A stretch of 53,246 nt of DNA from Burkholderiaceae bacterium (lineage in GTDB: Bacteria; Pseudomonadota; Gammaproteobacteria; Burkholderiales; WYBJ01). Position 1 is the first letter of the stretch. Each line of letters begins with the position of its first letter. The notes beneath the pieces were generated by a model, which worked only from the letters and a program-made list of their open reading frames with translations, did not search any database and was not told where the DNA came from. Below, in pieces: positions 50,517-53,246 of this stretch. The position numbers and the translations under genes were made by a program. The stretch is taken from contig WYBJ01000030.1 in assembly GCA_011525945.1 (NCBI GenBank), positions 1-53,246 of the forward strand, given 5' to 3'.

Positions 50517-52801
50517 GCGCGCCACGCGATAGCGAACCGCAGATCGGCCGCTCGGTTCTACGCAAGGAGGCGCGTGCCAAGCTCACGGGTCGCGCGCCCT
50601 ACGTGCACAACCTCGTCCTGCCCGGCATGCTATACGGCAAGCTCGCGCGCAGCCCCGTCGCGCACGGCCGCATCCGCCACATCGACACGGCAGCCGCGCG
50701 CGACCATCCCGGCGTGCATCGCGTGCTCACGGGCGAGGACATGCGCGCGCTCATCCCCGATCCGCACTATGGACCGGCGTTCCACGACCAGCCGATTCTC
50801 GCGCTCGACAAGGTGCGCTACGCCGGCGAGCCGGTCGCCCTGGTGCTTGCGGCCGACCCGCACGTGGCCGAAGCGGCTGCGCAGTCGATCGAGGTCGAGT
50901 ACGACGAGCTGCCCGCGGTCTACGACGAGGTCGAGGCGATGACGTCGAAGGCCGTCGTGCACGAGACGCTCAAGCCCGCCGGCACTTTCCCCGATCTCAA
51001 GCATCTGGCCGGCAAGCGCGACACCAACATCGCGCTCGATTTTCACTTGCGCCGCGGTGATGTGGCGGCGGCGTTCGGCCGCGCCGCGCACGTCTTCGAG
51101 CACACGTTCAAGACCCAGCAGGTGCTGCACGTGCCGCTCGAGCCTTTCGTCACGGTGGCCGAGCCTGGCGATGGCCGCCTGACCATCCATACCGCGTCGC
51201 AGAGCCCGTCGTTCGTTCGCAGCGAGATCGCGCGCCTGCTCGGCTGGGCGGAGAACCGCGTGCGCGTGCAGGTGCCGTTCCTCGGCGGCGGCTTCGGCGC
51301 CAAGCTCTACATCAAGCTGGAGGCGCTGGTCGCAGCGGCGGCGTTGATCGTGCGCTGTCCGGTGAAGGTGGCGGCGTCGATGGAGGAGCAGTTCTACACG
51401 CTCACCAAGCATGCGGCGACGCTGCGCATCAAGAGCGGCGTGGACGCCAACGGCCGCATCATCGCGCGCGCGTGCGAGGTGTGGTGGAACGGCGGCGCTT
51501 ATGCCGACATCGGCCCGCGCATCACGCAGAAGTCGGGGTTCACCGCGCCGGGGCCGTACGACATCGACAACGTCGCGGTCGATTCCTACGCGCTTTACAC
51601 CAATCTTCCACCCGCGGGTGCGTTGCGCGGCTTCGGCATTCCCCAGCTCGTATGGGCGTATGAAAGTCATGCCGACATGATTGCGCGCGCGATCGGCATG
51701 GATCCGCTCGAATTCCGCCGCAAGAACATCCTGCGCGAGGGCCGGCCGCAGGCTACCGGCACCGTGATGCGCGATGCGGCGCTCGGAGAGGTGCTCGAGC
51801 GCCTGGCGCAACGCATGCGCTGGAACGAACCGTTCGATCGCGGCAGCGCGGCGCTGAGACGCGGGCGCGGCATCGCGATCGGCTTCAAGGCGAGCATCTC
51901 GCCGACCACCTCGGTCGCGATCGTGACGGTCAACGCCGATGCGAGTTGCACGCTCCTCTGTGGCACCGTCGACATGGGTCAGGGCTCGGACACCGCGATG
52001 GCGCAGATCGTGGGCGAAGTGCTCGGCGTAGCTGCCGAGCAGGTGAGCGTGGTACACCCGGATACCGATGTCACGCCGTACGATATGGCGACACTCGGCT
52101 CGCGCTCGACCTACCACATGGGTAACGCCGTGCGGCGCGCGGCCGAGGATGCGCGCGACAAGCTGCTCGCGCTCGCCGCCGAACTCGGGCTTGCGCCGGA
52201 GACGACGCCGATACCGGATCTGTTTCGCCACAAGTACGGCATGCAGGCGGGCAACGTGATCGGCATGGGCAGCTTCGTGCCTGCGTACACGCCAACCGAT
52301 CACGCCAGCGGCCAATCGGACAACGTCACGCCGTTCTGGATGGTGGGGGCGACCGGGGTCGAAGTCGTCGTTGACACCGAAACCGGGCACTTCGAAGTCA
52401 CGCGGCTCGTCAACGTCGCCGATTGCGGCGAGGCGATCAATCCTGCGCTGGTCGCAACGCAACTTTCCGGTGGCGCCATCATGCAGCTCGGCTTCAGCAC
52501 GTCCGAGCAGATGCTTTTTCGCGACGGCCAGGTGACGAATGCATCGCTCGCGGAGTACAAGATTCCCGGCATGCTCGACATGCCGGCGCGGATCGAGAAC
52601 GAGGCGGTGGCGGGCAACGAGCGCGGCGGGCCGTTCGGCGCCAAGGGCGTGGGCGAGAGCGGCACGTTCGGCGTGTCGCCGGCGATCGCGAACGCGATCG
52701 AGGATGCGGTCGGCGTGCGTCTGAGCGCGCTTCCGCTCACCGCCGAAGCGGTGTATCGGGCGCTGCGCGCCAAGCGCGGCGAGCCGCTGGAGGATGCATG
52801 A
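50513..52801 (+). CDS. Molybdenum hydroxylase, large molybdopterin subunit (CoxL/XdhA type)
   Basis: A 762-residue protein of normal length. The N-terminal domain begins IGRSVLRKEARAKLTGRAPY and includes LYGKLARSPVAHGRI. The cofactor region shows VPFLGGGFGAKLYIKLEALV, NLPPAGALRGFGIPQ and GTVDMGQGSDTAMAQIVGEV. The active-site Glu is in GGPFGAKGVGESGTFGVSPA, conserved across xanthine oxidase-family hydroxylases. CoxL of true CO dehydrogenase carries a VAYRCSFR loop with a Cys bonded to copper. I see no such loop; the corresponding stretch reads ALRGFGIPQLVW. It is therefore more likely an aldehyde- or N-heterocycle-type hydroxylase. Confidence 0.9.
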   Translation: MSAPRDSEPQIGRSVLRKEARAKLTGRAPYVHNLVLPGMLYGKLARSPVAHGRIRHIDTAAARDHPGVHRVLTGEDMRALIPDPHYGPAFHDQPILALDKVRYAGEPVALVLAADPHVAEAAAQSIEVEYDELPAVYDEVEAMTSKAVVHETLKPAGTFPDLKHLAGKRDTNIALDFHLRRGDVAAAFGRAAHVFEHTFKTQQVLHVPLEPFVTVAEPGDGRLTIHTASQSPSFVRSEIARLLGWAENRVRVQVPFLGGGFGAKLYIKLEALVAAAALIVRCPVKVAASMEEQFYTLTKHAATLRIKSGVDANGRIIARACEVWWNGGAYADIGPRITQKSGFTAPGPYDIDNVAVDSYALYTNLPPAGALRGFGIPQLVWAYESHADMIARAIGMDPLEFRRKNILREGRPQATGTVMRDAALGEVLERLAQRMRWNEPFDRGSAALRRGRGIAIGFKASISPTTSVAIVTVNADASCTLLCGTVDMGQGSDTAMAQIVGEVLGVAAEQVSVVHPDTDVTPYDMATLGSRSTYHMGNAVRRAAEDARDKLLALAAELGLAPETTPIPDLFRHKYGMQAGNVIGMGSFVPAYTPTDHASGQSDNVTPFWMVGATGVEVVVDTETGHFEVTRLVNVADCGEAINPALVATQLSGGAIMQLGFSTSEQMLFRDGQVTNASLAEYKIPGMLDMPARIENEAVAGNERGGPFGAKGVGESGTFGVSPAIANAIEDAVGVRLSALPLTAEAVYRALRAKRGEPLEDA

Positions 52802-53246
52802 GCGTCGAAGCCGCGACCGAGCGCGTCATCCGGTTTCACCTAAACGGCGAGCCGGTCAGCGCGCAGATCGCAAACCATCACACGCTGGTCGAGCTGCTGC
52901 AGCGGCTGGGCCTTACCGGCGCGCGCGAAAGCTGCGCCCAAGGTCTGTGCGGGTGCTGCACGGTGCTCGTGAACGGGTTGGCGGTTTCGGCCTGCCTGTA
53001 CCTCGCGGCGTTCGTGGATGATGCGGAAGTGATAACCATCGAGCAGGCGCAGGGCGATGACCGGCAACGGATGCTTGCGACGGCGCAGCAAGCAAAATCC
53101 GCGACGCTCCGCTCTCCCTCTGGGAGAGACGCCACGATGGCGCATCGCGACTTGCGCCCTGGAACCTCGCGTGGCGCCTCTTCCCTCACCCCCAACCCCT
53201 CTCCCGGTGGGAGAGGGGAGCGTTGTGTGCCCGCGCGGCGGGCAGG
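52798..53246 (+). CDS. Molybdenum hydroxylase, 2Fe-2S small subunit (partial, apparently interrupted)
   Basis: ATG 52798 overlaps the large-subunit stop. The N-terminal plant-type ferredoxin domain is intact: GARESCAQGLCGCCTVLVNG with Cys46, Cys51, Cys54 and Cys66. After AEVITIEQAQGDD the family normally continues to a second 2Fe-2S domain with a CGFCTPG motif. Here the frame instead runs into a palindromic repeat (translated SSLTPNPSPGGRGE) and stays open to the window edge without that motif. Either the repeat truncates the gene or coding resumes outside. Without the second cluster, electron transfer from molybdenum to FAD would be impaired. Confidence 0.7.
   Translation, partial: MSVEAATERVIRFHLNGEPVSAQIANHHTLVELLQRLGLTGARESCAQGLCGCCTVLVNGLAVSACLYLAAFVDDAEVITIEQAQGDDRQRMLATAQQAKSATLRSPSGRDATMAHRDLRPGTSRGASSLTPNPSPGGRGERCVPARRA
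53112..53218. repeat. Dispersed palindromic repeat inserted in the 2Fe-2S gene
   Basis: Two hairpins are present: CTCTCCC/GGGAGAG at 53112-53128, and CCCCTCTCCC/GGGAGAGGGG with a GGT loop at 53196-53218. CGCCACG/CGTGGCG lie between them. The segment resembles those at 8755-8835 and 27028-27093, and such 'NPSPGGRGE' repeats are commonly found between genes in GC-rich proteobacteria rather than in them. Confidence 0.6.

Noticed and set aside
9000-53000. Long antisense open frames opposite most genes
   Set aside because: They follow from high GC with strong third-position bias; products are Arg/His/Ala-rich, have no domains and lack ribosome sites.
50513-53246. Assignment as true aerobic CO dehydrogenase
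   Set aside because: The large subunit lacks the VAYRCSFR copper-ligand loop required of form I CoxL, so only the broad hydroxylase family is claimed.
1-53246. tRNA, rRNA, CRISPR or replication origin
   Set aside because: No cloverleaf with a GTTCGANNC arm, no rRNA-like conserved stretch, no regularly spaced repeats with unique spacers and no DnaA-box cluster was recognised by eye.

Overview
The window looks like a chromosome segment of a high-GC betaproteobacterium (Burkholderiales/Rhodocyclales type). The grounds are the gap-pgk-pyk glycolytic order, two 'Bug' tripartite-tricarboxylate substrate-binding proteins next to catabolic genes, an MdtABC/NodT-type RND efflux operon, and strongly GC-biased codon use. 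No rRNA, tRNA or CRISPR was seen. The taxonomic call is inference from gene content only.

Layout. Positions 1-8.9 kb are a decaying accessory region. It holds a broken type II toxin-antitoxin pair, an NfeD-slipin pair wrecked by an IS91-type remnant and by stop codons, an intact HTH/antitoxin/MazF trio, a low-GC frameshifted gene, and pieces of IS3-, IS21-, IS91-, IS1634- and ISKra4-like elements and an integrase. A Bug protein and an alpha/beta hydrolase pair sit between the fragments. Positions 9-13 kb carry gap, pgk and pyk. Positions 13-17 kb carry a cupin, an acyl-CoA carboxylase carboxyltransferase and two tandem class III cyclases fused to FHA domains.

Positions 18.3-33 kb hold the most distinctive system, a compact acyl-CoA gene set. 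It encodes a 73-residue biotin carrier, a metal-ligand-deficient FadR-type regulator with a palindrome just upstream of a promoter, and two further carboxyltransferases. It also encodes two tandem cytoplasmic sulfite-oxidase-fold molybdoenzymes, EtfB/EtfA, a biotin carboxylase, both halves of an NDP-forming acyl-CoA synthetase, a class III CoA-transferase and an FlK-like hotdog thioesterase. The set combines acid activation, ATP/biotin carboxylation, CoA transfer or hydrolysis, and a molybdoenzyme/ETF redox step. The substrate cannot be read from the sequence.

Positions 34-48.3 kb hold an MdtABC-like RND pump with its outer-membrane lipoprotein, then a lower-GC restriction-modification pair, then a Spy/CpxP-like periplasmic protein divergent from an OmpR/EnvZ-type two-component system. 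A 23-bp direct-repeat box upstream of the pump operon recurs, 19 of 23 positions identical, upstream of the two-component operon. This suggests one Bae-like envelope-stress regulon split by the restriction-modification insertion. Positions 48.3 kb to the end hold a second Bug protein and the medium, large and small subunits of a CO/xanthine dehydrogenase-family hydroxylase. The small subunit appears to run into a dispersed palindromic repeat at the window edge.
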